A DNA stretch of 64,000 nt from Buxus sempervirens (Eukaryota; Streptophyta; Magnoliopsida; Buxales; Buxaceae), in contig OX387193.1 in the NCBI GenBank assembly GCA_947561395.2, positions 10,850,001 to 10,914,000 of the forward strand, in the 5' to 3' direction. A model generated the notes under the pieces. The model had not been told where the DNA came from and did not search any database. It saw only the letters and a program-made list of their open reading frames with translations. Both the position numbers and the translations under genes were made by a program. Below, piece after piece: positions 12,143-23,211 of this stretch (positions within the stretch are counted from its first letter, which is position 1; every line of letters begins with the position of its first letter).

Positions 12143-12300
12143 TTTCTCAGGATCCCCACCCTTGTCAGGATGATTTGTCAAAGCAGCTTTTCTATATGCC
12201 TTCTTGAGCTCATCTTGACTTGCATTTCCTGAAACACCCAGAATCTCGTACTCGTAGTACTTGGTGTTGTCACTCTTCTTCTGAGCACGCCCAAACATGA
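12143..12300 (-). CDS. DnaJ co-chaperone (type A, J-domain), first coding exon
   Basis: From the Met at 12298 the exon encodes 52 residues beginning [16 protein letters not shown] and containing the J-domain with the catalytic HPD at 43-45 (NHPDKGG). That motif stimulates the Hsp70 ATPase. The exon ends GAGAAA before a donor GTGAG at 12142, the place where plant type-A DnaJ genes (ATJ2/ATJ3-like) are commonly interrupted after GGDPEK. The 5' side has an acceptor (TTTTTCAG, 12301-12303) two bases before the ATG. A 6-bp duplication adds a second Tyr-Glu (YYEYEILG), absent from the partial copy at 63.7 kb. Later exons are not seen: the next intron holds the copia element and perhaps the LINE and Athila element, so the rest of the gene is off-window or lost. 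Function of this copy is doubtful. Confidence 0.75.
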
Positions 12301-13956
12301 CTGAAAAACTTTAAGTTTTAATATCACGTATGCATTAGCGAGGCTGATCTGCGATCCCACTCGTAGTACTATAATGTTATTCTGAAAGCCAAGGTAGAAA
12401 GCAACAAATCAATATGATAATAGCCGTGTACAGAATGCAATTATAATATTAGAAACAAGTAAGCCACACACCCAAAATACCAAAGGTATAGCTGCTATGA
12501 AGCCACCCAAAAAGAGTTGGGAAAATTTCAAATCCGACCGTCTTTTGAAAAGTAAATACAAAAACAGATGTTGAAAAGTCTTTCCTACCGAAACATGCAA
12601 CTTTTCAAAACTATTTACCAAGTGATCCAAAAACACTGTAGCATATTTCGAAGACCCCATTTTGCCCTTCCCTCTTCGTTCGACTGAAACACCCATCGGT
12701 TCATCTTCTCATTTTTGCAAAGCGATTAGGTGCGAAACCATGAGTGATACAATGAACCCCAAAGTGACGGTGAGGCTTGTTCTCGGCGTTGGGCGACAAC
12801 CGTTGTCATCACTGGCGCTTCCGATTGAGAGGGGTTGACCGACATTGTCATCTCTTTCGTCTCTCGTTTGTAGGAGGTCACCGGCGCTTGAGATCTGGTG
12901 GAAGCGGTTATAGTGTGCAATTTTCTTCTGTCTGTCGGAGAAGAAAACGGCAGTAGAGAGCCTTGACGAAGCACTTCAACTAGACATTTCCCTTGTTAGA
13001 GGTTGTGAGCAAATCTCCTTAAGGTAAGAACCGATTGTCCTTAATCTGTTTGCTTTTTAGAATGAAAATTTTTTGGTCTACATTTTTGTTAGGTTTCCAT
13101 CCATGATGTGGTACATTTCGTTTAGTTATGGATAATCTAACCTTAGTCTCTGAATCGATGCATTTCAAATGCTTGAAGAAATTCTCGAATGAATCGGAAC
13201 GTGAACACCATGTAATTTTGGATATGGTGTTCGTAATGCCCATTTTTTAATAAAAAAGTTTAGTTGAATGGTTGATTCGACACACCCATTTTATCTGTAT
13301 TATTTTCTTTGTGATTGCAAGGATGCTATTAATGGTTGTAGACATCCCAAAATTGTACGATTTTTGATAAATCTTGAAGGAGAGAAATATTTTATTGGAA
13401 TTTTCAATTCTTTGCATTGGGTTTGAGATCCTTAACCCATTTGAATCCAAAACCGTAAAGGAAAAAGGCCCGAATTCAATCTTTTGTGCAAAGTCAAACT
13501 TTTTCCGGTTGAATTTTGTTGACTTTTGACCCCAGAAAATGAAATATTTTTTAAAGCAAGATTTCAAGATAATTTTTCCCGGTAATCAGGTTTTTAGCAA
13601 TGTTATTGCATAAATGAATTTTTTGAGATTTTAAATCTTGACGAATACCTTGGTTTTTAATATATTGAACCTTTTTTCCAGACCTGAAAAACCGGAATTT
13701 TGCCTTAAACTGAAAAGTTGACTTTTTATTCACTAGGAATTTGGATCTGAAACTATTTTTAATGGATTCAAATTGGGGGGGGGGGGGGGTGTTTGCTTAT
13801 TTACATGTAATATCTTAAGTAAATGAAGATTAAAAAATACGAGGACATTTACTTAAACGATATTACATGTAAATAAGTATTGCCTGTGCAGGCAAGGGTC
13901 AGTGCCATGCAGAAGCTGTGCAGAGAAGCTTTTTTGGTGCAGAGAAGCATTTTTAT

Positions 13957-14024
13957 TTGTATCCGACATTATATGTCGGATACAAGCTTTTTGCTTTGTA
14001 TCCGACCTAAGTTGTCAGATACAA
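13957..14024 (+). promoter_or_regulatory. Pair of 29-nt palindromes upstream of a TATA box
   Basis: 13957-13985 is a perfect 13-bp stem with a 3-nt loop around TTGTATCCGACAT. 13996-14024 repeats the outer stem with one mismatch and a 7-nt loop. Start-to-start spacing is 39 nt. The TATA box lies 162 nt downstream. Confidence 0.7.
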
Positions 14025-14185
14025 GTATTTTTTGCTCAAAATTGAGTAAATCCGAGGGTTTTTCACTTTTTTTGTTGTTTTACCATCTTTATGAAGTGGA
14101 AATCTCGGAAATAGCCTTAGGGTTAAGTGAGGGGGGTTCTCGACATCATTTTGTGTCTAGCATCATGCAAACCCTAATCTTTGCC

Positions 14186-14193
14186 TATAAATA
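14186..14193 (+). promoter_or_regulatory. TATA box of LTR family 1 (left copy)
   Basis: TATAAATA within CCTATAAATAGGAGG, shared with the inverted copy at 18343-18350. A CAG|GTAAGC donor-like site follows 101 bases downstream. Confidence 0.65.
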
Positions 14194-16424
14194 GGAGGCT
14201 CCTCCTTAAGCAAATGGCCATAAGTTGGAGATTGAAGAGCTCTAAGTGAAGAAGGGAACCGCTGCCGGACTGCTTCCAGAACCCAGGTAAGCCTCCAACC
14301 TTTCCTTTATTTTCCTGTTTTTACATTCTAGATCTAGATCTCTTCTTCTACCTTTCTGTAGAATAAGGCCTATGATGTGTGTATGAAAACCCTTCCCTTA
14401 CTCAAAGTATCTCAAGACTCCCCCTAGCCGTAAAACGTGAAGGCGAGATCTAGGAGAAACGAGACTGGGGATTGATCCTAGTTCTAGAACCTATTTGAAT
14501 AAGCCTTTTGAATCATTGAAAACCGTTTCATATTCAAAGTACCCCAAGATTATCTTGAAGAATCGTGTTTAACGGGGAGAGAGAACTAAGGGAAACGATA
14601 ATGAAACGGAACCCTAGACTTTTAAAACCCTATTTTGATGAATATGAATGCATGCTATCTTTGCTATATTGTTCTTGAATGATTTTTACACTTACACATA
14701 CATAGCACGTGATTTTGATGGGATAGGCTTGTATTTAGGATTTATTGTGTTCGTTGTAATAAATCTGAAATAAATGGCCTCAAGCAATTTTGGAATGTTT
14801 TTAAATGGTTTTTAAAGGATTCTGATTCATCTTGCACGGATTGCACACACTTTATCACTGTTTTGGTTTGGTTTTACTCAAGAAAGGCTTAACTTGACAG
14901 CAACTGTACCCCAACTTCGGATGCTCATAACTTCATCATCTGGATGAATTTTGGAGTGATTCCAGAACCATGGGAAAGGTGAGGCTGTATAGTTTATGCC
15001 TCCCAAATTTCATTAATTTCTATGAAGCAGATTTCTGACACCATTCTGTCGAAGTTGAGAGGTCAGTTCAGGTCAAACTGTTGAACCTATCACTTCGAAT
15101 GGGCGCCATCTGCTTGTTTTAAATCCGATTCGAGTGAGTTTTGTTTCTGGGAACTCCTTTATGAGTCTATTTTCAAATCCAGTTTGTTTCATAATTTTTT
15201 GATTTAATTTGTGTCGTGGGTAGCAGATTTACTCAGAACTACTCAACAGCACTTTTCTGGGTTAATCTGTGATCCTCGGGGCCTTTTCGGAAAGTCACCC
15301 AAGGCACATCAGAATGAATTTTTGTATGAGGCTAGTTTCTTTTGAAAGATGGCCATACATACTTCATTTACACCAAATTTCATGGATTTATATGAAGCTG
15401 ATTTTGTTAGGTGATTTTCCAAACTTGCCTACTTGTCACTTTTGATTATCTCCAGCAGCAACTTTAAAAGAGGCATAATTCATAGGATTTCAACCGGATT
15501 TAATTGAAATTTTGCATGAGCCTTTTATTTATCATAATATTTCAAATGGATTTGGTTTGATTCAATTTAAATTGGATTTGAATGATTTCAAGACAAATGG
15601 TTCTTGCTTTTACCGAATTTTCCAGATTTGACTCAACTTGGTTTTGTGCAACTTTTGCTTTGATTTCCATCTTTTGGTGATATTCCAGAAATGATATTGA
15701 CATAAAAGAGGATCTGGAATTCATTTGGATTTTCATGTGAAGATATCATACATTTGTCCTTTTTCAAGGTTTTTAATATTTTTAGCAAGTTTTCTTATTT
15801 CTTTAGCATGAGCAACACTTGGCAACCACTTTGTGTTGGTGAATGGGGGTGCCTAACACCTTCCCCCGTTTATAATCTAATCCCCTTACCCATCTCTGGA
15901 TTTTATTTTCAAGTAGGGTTATTTTTACTCTAGATTTGTCTTTTGCTTTTTTTTACGGTGTCCATTCACACCCTAAACGCTGAATGGTGGCGACTCCCAC
16001 GTTTTATTTGTCGAGCCCGTGTGTTGACGGAGGGGGAATCACCCCTGTGATTTTTCCATGTCTCACAATGGTATGGGAAGATATGTAACATCTTGGATTT
16101 GCAGTATCTTACTTATTAATGTGGTTTTCCTAATTTCCCATATTTTGTTATTTGTTATGGTTCATCTTGATTGTTTTATTTGAGTTGTCTAATTTTTGTG
16201 GCATTTTATTTGCTGTTTTATTGTGCTTTATTTCTTGCCATGATAACTGTTGTGAATTAGCTTGGCTTTCTGTGCAAGATTGAGTTTCAATTTATTTTAG
16301 GCATATTATATTGGATTATTCAATGGTGTGATTGTATGCATTAATTATTTGGCTTGGTGTTTTATTTTGATTTGTTTTGTATTATGCATGGTCCGGCTTG
16401 TTTTGAGTGGATCTGCTTGGTTAT

Positions 16425-18738
16425 TGTGAGACATGGGAAAAAATCACCGGAGTGATCATCCCTCCGTCAACACACGGGCTCATCGCAAAAGTGGGAGAGT
16501 CGCCACCATTCATGATTTTGGGGTGAGAATGGACACCAAAGAGTTCAAAAATAAGCAACAATAGCCAAAAGACAAATTCTAGGATAAAAATAATCCTACT
16601 TGAAAATCAAATCCGGAGATGGGTAAGGAGATTAGATTATGAACGGGGGAAGGTGTTAGGCACCCCCATTCATCCACACGAAGTGGTTGCCAAATGTATG
16701 TTCATGCTAAAAAGAAAAATAAGAAGCTTGCTAAAAATCATGAAAAAGCCTTGAAAAAGGAACAAGTATATGATATATTCACATGAAGATCCAAATGGAT
16801 TTTAGATCCTCTCTTATGTCAATATCATTTCTGTAATATCTCAAAAGACGGAAATCAAAGCACAAGTTGCTAAAAAAACCAAGTTGAATCAAATCCGGAA
16901 AATTCGGTAAAAAGTATGCCATTTGCCTTGAAATCATTCAAATACCATTTTAAATTGAACCAAACCAAGTCCATTTGAAAGATTAGGGTAAATAAGAGTC
17001 TCATGCAAAATTTCACTTCATTCCGATAAAAATCCTAGGAGTTATGCTCATTTGAAGTTGCTGCTGGGGATTTTTAAAAGTGGTAAGTGGGCAACTTTGG
17101 AAAATTGTCTAGAACAATCCACTACATAAAAGTCCACGAAAATTGGTGTGATTGAAGCTTGTATGGCCATCTTTCAAAAGAAACTAACCTCATACAAAAA
17201 TCCCTTCGGATGTGCCTTGGGTGATCTCCCGAACAGGCCCCGAAGATCACAGATTCACCCAGAAAAGTACAAATGAACAGTTCTGAGTAAATCGGCTACC
17301 AATAATTTAAATGGAATTCAAAAATTATGAAACCAACTGGATTTGAAAATAGACTCATAAAGGAGTCCATAGAAACAAAAATCACTCGAATCGGACTTAA
17401 AACGAACACATGGCGGTCCGTCGAAGTGACAAGTTCTGTATTTGAACCTGAACTGTCCACTCAACTTCGACAGAGAGGTGTCAAAAATCCGCTAGATAGA
17501 AATTTGTGAACTTTGGTGGACATAAACTAGACAGCCTCACCTTTCCCATGGTTCTAGAATCACCCCAAAATTCATCCGGATGATGAAGTTATGGGCGTCC
17601 GAAGTAAGGGTACAGGTGCTGTCAAGCTAAGCCACTTTTGGAGAAAACCAAATCCGAAAATTGACAAAAAGTGTGTGATTCGTGTGAGATGAATCCAAAA
17701 CCTTTGAAAAACATTTTAAAACACTCCAGAATTTGATTGAGGCCATTTATTGGAGATTTATCACAATGAATGTAATAAATCCCCAAATGTGAGCCTATTC
17801 ACCAAAAAAAGTGTAATATGTGTGCAATAGTGAAAAACCAAGCAAGATTAATACAACAATATATCATGCATATAGATTCAACAAAATAGGTTCTAGCATA
17901 GCCTAGGGTTCCGTTCCATTATCGTTTCCCTCTGTTCTCTCTCCCCGTTAAACACGGATCTTCGAAATAATCAAGGGTACTTTGATTATAGAACGGTTTT
18001 CAATCATTCAAAAGCCTTATGCTACATGGGTTCTAGCACTAGGGTCAATCCCCAGTCTCGTTTCTCCTAGATCCGCCTTCACGTTTTACGGCTAGGGGAG
18101 TCTTGAGATACTTTGAGCCGGGGAAGGATCTCCACACACACATACAAACAAGGCTTTACACTACAGAAAGGTAGAAGAAGAGATCTAGATCTAGGAATGT
18201 AAAGACAGAAAATAAAAAGAAAAGTTGAGGCTTACCTGAGTTCTGGAGGCGATTCCACAGCGGTTTTCTTCTTCTCTTGGAGTTCTTCTTTGCGAGAATT
18301 CAAAACAAGAGTTGAGTGCCATTTGCTCAAAGAGGAGGCTCCTATTTATAGGCAAAGACTAAGGTCATTGGTAGACACAACTTAATGTCTAGAACCCCTC
18401 CAACCTTAACCCTAAGGTTATTTCCGCGATTTCCCCTCATTTAATGAGGGACATGATGGTAAAAGTGAAAAGCTCTCGGAAAACCCTAATTTTGAGCAAA
18501 CTTAAGGTATCCGGTATGTCAGACCGGATAAAAAAGGGCCTTAAGGTATCCGGTACATGGTACCGGATACACTAAGGCTCACATGTATCCGGTATGAGTA
18601 TCCGGATACGGGAAGGAGTACTTGTATCCGGATTGAGTATCCGGATACAGGTAAAAGTTTATTTTCTTCAAATTCTGTGCTGGCTCTCCAGGAGATAATG
18701 ATTTTTGATGATTGTTTGTGGAATTTGGGGTGTCTACA
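16425..18738 (-). mobile_element. Single LTR (family 1), inverted, in the left MULE arm
   Basis: 2314 bp, TGTGAGACATGG... to ...GGTGTCTACA on the plus strand, with TSD GTTAT at 16420-16424 and 18739-18743. The empty site is present in the right arm near 27160. It is related to 13337-16067 but read in the opposite direction. TATA (TATAAATA, minus) is at 18343-18350, a donor CAG|GTAAGC at 18236, and four palindromes lie upstream of the TATA. The two copies are not the LTRs of one element, because they are inverted and have different TSDs. Confidence 0.85.
18506..18650 (-). promoter_or_regulatory. Four palindromes spaced about 39 nt, upstream of a TATA box
   Basis: Stems built on GTATCCGGT or GTATCCGG start near 18506, 18545, 18584 and 18623. 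Each is about 25-27 nt with a loop of about 5-9 nt. Spacing is regular at about 39 nt. The stem core (ATCCGG) differs from that in the 13.3 kb copy (ATCCGAC). Confidence 0.7.
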
Positions 18739-19856
18739 GTTATGTTAGGTTGAGGCTGCTTAGATGCTCTTGGTTTGCTCTATGATTAGTCTCTATTATC
18801 GTTTACCTGTACATCAGGGCATTCATTTGGAAGCATAAAACTCATGGTTCGGCTTGTTTTGAGTGGATCTGCTTGGTTATGTTAGGTTGAGGCTGCTTAG
18901 ATGCTCTTGGTTTGCTCTGTGATTAGTCTCTATTATCGATTACCTGTGCGCCAAGACATTCATGAGCGTTGGAAGCATAAAACTTCTTCCCCTATATTCC
19001 TCTGCTCTTGTATGCCTTGTTTCTCTTGTACTTTTGGTGGTGGTGAGCTTTTTGGGCGGATTGAGAGATTGGGAGCTCGCTTCGATTATTTGTGTTTTTG
19101 GTGCTTTTCTCCTTGATGTAAGCTTCAACATTTTCTTGGATTTATATGTAAATATGGTTAAACAATGAAGTGTGTTCCGTTTCACTTGATTTTTGGGGAA
19201 TAGTTTTAGGTTCTTCTGCAACTAACTTCTAGTGTCTTTGGAAGAAATTCCTCAATCCTCTCCTTTGTTTGCTTATACATTCAAGAACCACTTATTTGGA
19301 ATTTTCTATGAATCACATGCAAGTTCTATCTTAATTTACTTTATTTATACTACTATTGAAACAACGTAGATAAATTAAACAAGAAGGAAAATGCTTACAA
19401 TAATAGATAAGTTAGATTTAACATAAAGCAAGACTGATGTATCCTTACTTTATTCTTACAAGACACGGACGAGGTACGAAGCAACGGGTGTCGTTAAAAC
19501 TGTGCCTTGTGCAATGTCGAGAACATCTATTGTCATCACAAGTTCCCTTATATAGGTCGGTCTTTGAGTATAAAGGATGTTTCTTTGTGAAATATGCTTG
19601 CACAAACATAGGACCCATATCTTTTGTCATATCTAAGATAAAATTCATATTATTCTATATTTTTATTAACGTATTTTCCTCTCTTTACTATTCAGTTCAT
19701 ATGTTTGATTTTGACCAAGTTGATTAAGGTGCTCATGGTATAGGTTTGTGTGGGTAGATAATTGATAGCCTAAGTTGTTATTTCGAGTAGTTTATATTAA
19801 TCATGTATTTGCTCACCTTGTTAACATGTTATATGGAGTGCAATATGCCACAACCA

Positions 19857-20150
19857 CCCCCGGAGAATTCGTTGTTTTGCTACTTTCATATAGATGGAGA
19901 GATAGTTATAGAGCAAGAAAAGTTTGTATCATACCTGGGAGAGGGGGGGGGGGGGGGGGAGTCGTTTAGATGGATTCAATATAAGTGGTAATATATAGTA
20001 CGATCAATTTGTAAGTGATGCCTGTAATTTATTTGAGATATCTCTAGTGGGTTTGTTTATGAAGTACTCCCTTATGTACAATAAGAGTGCATTACTTCCA
20101 CTTTCTGGTACATTCTTCTATTGTCAGGAGGTGGCTGGTCGGCTAGAGCA
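19857..20150 (+). pseudogene. Possible MuDR-like transposase N-terminal fragment, left arm
   Basis: The frame gives FCYFHIDGEIVIEQEKF, then a poly-G run (about 19944-19960) that shifts the frame, a stop, then YDQFVSDACNLFEIS and a stretch with MKYSL and LLPLSGTFF. This pattern (short beta-rich start with DGEI, then YDxFVSxxC and a VLLPL-type segment) resembles the N-terminal region of plant MuDR-type transposases. The catalytic core is absent. The match is from memory and moderate. The mirror copy is in the right arm. Confidence 0.4.
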
Positions 20151-20589
20151 CATGCAGAAAGAGTTACAAATAATGAGTGATGCATATCGGAGATCCATCA
20201 CTATTATAAGAGACGCATATGGAGGTTGCAATACTAGAGCTGATAAAGGTATAGGTGACTGAGATGTTATTACGTGGTTGGAATATTTTTTTTGGATTGA
20301 TTATATGTGCTTGCTAGTGACCAAGATGAATTCATTTGAATTGCAGGTACGTAAAGAGTTGCGATGGAATATATCGGATGTGGAGCAGAGCTTTATGATT
20401 GCGACTTTCAGCTACATGTTTCCATGTATTCATTTATGTAATTAATGGAGCATATGTATTTGGGATTTTTGTATTGTGATTACCCCAAATGTGGTGGATT
20501 GTCAGTTTTTTGTATGACAGTTGTGGTTTTTTCACAAATTGTAGATGTTCTTTGAATATAAATAAAATTTTTTGCAACAATTGAAATGA

Positions 20590-23010
20590 CATAAGCGATT
20601 ACTCAGTTGTCCAAAATTTGTTTGAAATCGATTGCATGCAATTTGTCTATAACGGTTATTTCTCATGTTTCGATTAATGATGTGTCAATAACACATAGAC
20701 CTCTGATGATATGAACTCAGAATTTTGAATCGTGAATTAATAGATTAATCATGAAAATATTGGTTAATCGAGGCGTTGTTATGATTATCCGGTAGTAATT
20801 TTATGCAATGGCCGAAGTGGTTAATCGGCACATTTTGATTAGTCGAGTGTTAATCTTGCAATGAACTTCAGAAAAACAACCAACTGTAACTCTAATCGAC
20901 AAATTATCGATGCACCTTAAAAATAGCGATTAATCGGGAAATAGATACGATTAATCGGTACTAATTGAATGCCATGCGCCCAGTTGTTCATCGGCAATAT
21001 CCGATTAATCGACGGTTAATCCTGCAATTAGTCTAAGAAAAACAACACTCTGTGATTCTAATCGAGATTTTCTCGATTAATCTAAAAAATAGTGGTTAAT
21101 CAAGAATTAGATACGATTAATCGGTCATCATTGAATTCAATGCGACCAGTAGTTCATCGGCAAGGTTCGATTAATCGAAGTTTAGCGTTCAATTGCCGAT
21201 TAACCAACAAATCACTAATTTTATCATTAATCGAGTTACTTCCGATCAACGAATAGTTAAACAACCTAACTTTGATAATCGCCAAATATACGATTAATCA
21301 ATACGTTGCCGATCATTGAAATTTCAAACAACCCATGTAGGTTATCGGCAACTACACGATTAATCAATGTATAGCCGATCAAATGACAGCCAACCAACCT
21401 TTCATCGTAGGATACCATCTCATTATTCAGGTTGGTCACACGAACATCTATAAGTATCCATCGATTGCCTAAAGAATATCCTACAAAGCAAGATTTGTAT
21501 CCTCGATGCTAATAAGATATCCTCATTAACTTTACGGATATAATTGTAGTAATTGTAGGATACCATCTTATGCTTCGTGATTGTTCAACGAAGAACTATT
21601 AGTATCCCTCGATTAATAGAATTGTATCCCACAACTATAAATTGTATCCTTTGATTCATAGAATTGTATCCCATGACATAGATTAATTGAAATTTAAAAC
21701 CTTGATGAACATTTCGATTTCAATGAAATTCGTTGATTAATTAGAAATATTAACGATCAACAGTCCATGCTTCGGGTGATTGAACTTGCAATTTGTATCC
21801 TCGATGCTAATAAGATATCCTCATAGACCGTTGATCGTTAATATTTTTGATTAATCAACGAATTTCATTGAAATCGAAATGTTCATCGAGGTTTTAAATT
21901 TCAATTAATCTATATCATGGGATACAATTCTATGAATCAATGGATACAATTTATAGTTGTGGGATACAATTCTATTAATCGAGGGATACTAATAGTTCTT
22001 CGTTAAACAATCACGAAGCATAAGATGGTATCCTACAATTACTACAATTATATCCGCAAAGTTAATGAGGATATCTTATTATCATCGAGGATACAAATCT
22101 TGCTTCGTAAGATATTCTTTAGACAATCGATGGATACTTATAGATGTTCGTGTGACCAACCTGAATAATGAGATGGTATCCTACGATGAAAGGTTGGTTG
22201 GCTGTCATTTGATCGGCTATACATTGATTAATCGTGTAGTTGCCGATAACCTACATGAGTTGTTTGAAATTTCAATGATCGGCAACGTATTGATTAATCG
22301 TATATTTGGCGATTATCAAAGTTAGGTTGTTTAACTATTCGTTGATCGGAAGTAACTCGATTAATGATAAAATTAGTGATTTGTTGGTTAATCGGCAATT
22401 GAACGCTAAACTTCGATTAATCGAACCTTGCCGATGAACTACTGGGTGCATTGCATTTAATGATGACCGATTAATCATATCTAATTCCCGATTAACCACT
22501 ATTTTTTAGATTAATCGAGAAATCTCGATTAGAATCACAGAGTGTTGTTTTTCTTAGACTAATTGCAGGATTAACCGTCGATTAATCGGATATTGCTGAT
22601 GAACAACTGGGCGCATGGCATTCAATTAGTACCGATTAATCGTATCTATTTCCCGATTAATCGCTATTTTTAAGGTGCATCGATAATTTGTCGATTAGAG
22701 TTACAGTTGGTTGTTTTTCTGAAGTTCATTGCAAGATTAACACTCGACTAATCAAAATGTGCCGATTAACCACTTCGGCCATTGCATAAAATTACTACCG
22801 GATAATCATAACAACGCCTCGATTAACCAATATTTTCATGATTAATCTATTAATTCACGATTCAAAATTCTGAGTTCATATCATCAGAGGTCTATGTGTT
22901 ATTGACACATCATTAATCGAAACATGAGAAATAACCGTTATAGACAAATTGCATGCAATCGATTTCAAACAAATTTTGGACAACTGAGTAATCGCTTATG
23001 TCATTTCAAT
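20590..23010. repeat. Centre of the palindrome: dense CGATTAATCG-type motifs and a 68-nt loop
   Basis: Both halves are filled with short variants of CGATTAATCG (itself a palindrome) and of GGATACAATTCTAT, spread irregularly. The loop at 21762-21829 itself resembles sequence in the arms (TGTATCCTCGATGCTAATAA also at about 21497). No open frame of note. It behaves like a degenerate short-motif array rather than a gene. Confidence 0.6.
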
Positions 23011-23211
23011 TGTTGCAAAAAATTTTATTTATATTCAAAGAACATCTACAATTTGTGAAAAAACCACAACTGTCATACAAAAAACTGACAATCCACCACA
23101 TTTGGGGTAATCACAATACAAAAATCCCAAATACATATGCTCCATTAATTACATAAATGAATACATGGAAACATGTAGCTGAAAGTCGCAATCATAAAGC
23201 TCTGCTCCACA

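Larger units (their letters stand above)
13337..16067 (+). mobile_element. Single LTR (family 1) in the left MULE arm
   Basis: The 2731-bp unit begins TGTAGACATCCC and ends TGTCTCACA, with TSD ATGGT at 13332-13336 and 16068-16072. The opposite arm shows the empty site. No coding region or second LTR copy is inside it, so it is best read as a solo LTR. It has a TATA box at 14186-14193, palindromes upstream, a donor-like CAG|GTAAGC at 14287, a U5-like tail and TGGCGACTCC at 15988. A poly-G run lies at about 13777-13789. Lineage is uncertain, perhaps Ty3/gypsy of the Tat/Ogre group. Confidence 0.85.
12519..21761 (+). repeat. Left arm of the MULE palindrome, carrying two inserted LTRs
   Basis: It matches the reverse complement of 21830-28321 throughout, apart from insertions at 13337-16067 and 16425-18738 and a few percent substitutions. 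It contains an internal partial direct duplication of about 150 bp (about 18740-18890 and 18850-19000) that is also present in the other arm, so that duplication predates or was copied with the palindrome. Confidence 0.88.

Noticed and set aside
12409-13243. Open frames of 60-95 codons in the outer MULE arms (mirrored at 27597-28362) as captured genes
   Set aside because: They are conserved between arms only because the arms are copies of each other; no domain or codon bias was recognised. A captured host fragment is possible but unsupported.
13337-18738. The two family 1 LTRs in the left MULE arm taken as the LTR pair of one retrotransposon
   Set aside because: They are inverted relative to each other, have different TSDs (ATGGT and GTTAT), and the 0.35 kb between them is MULE arm sequence present in the other arm.
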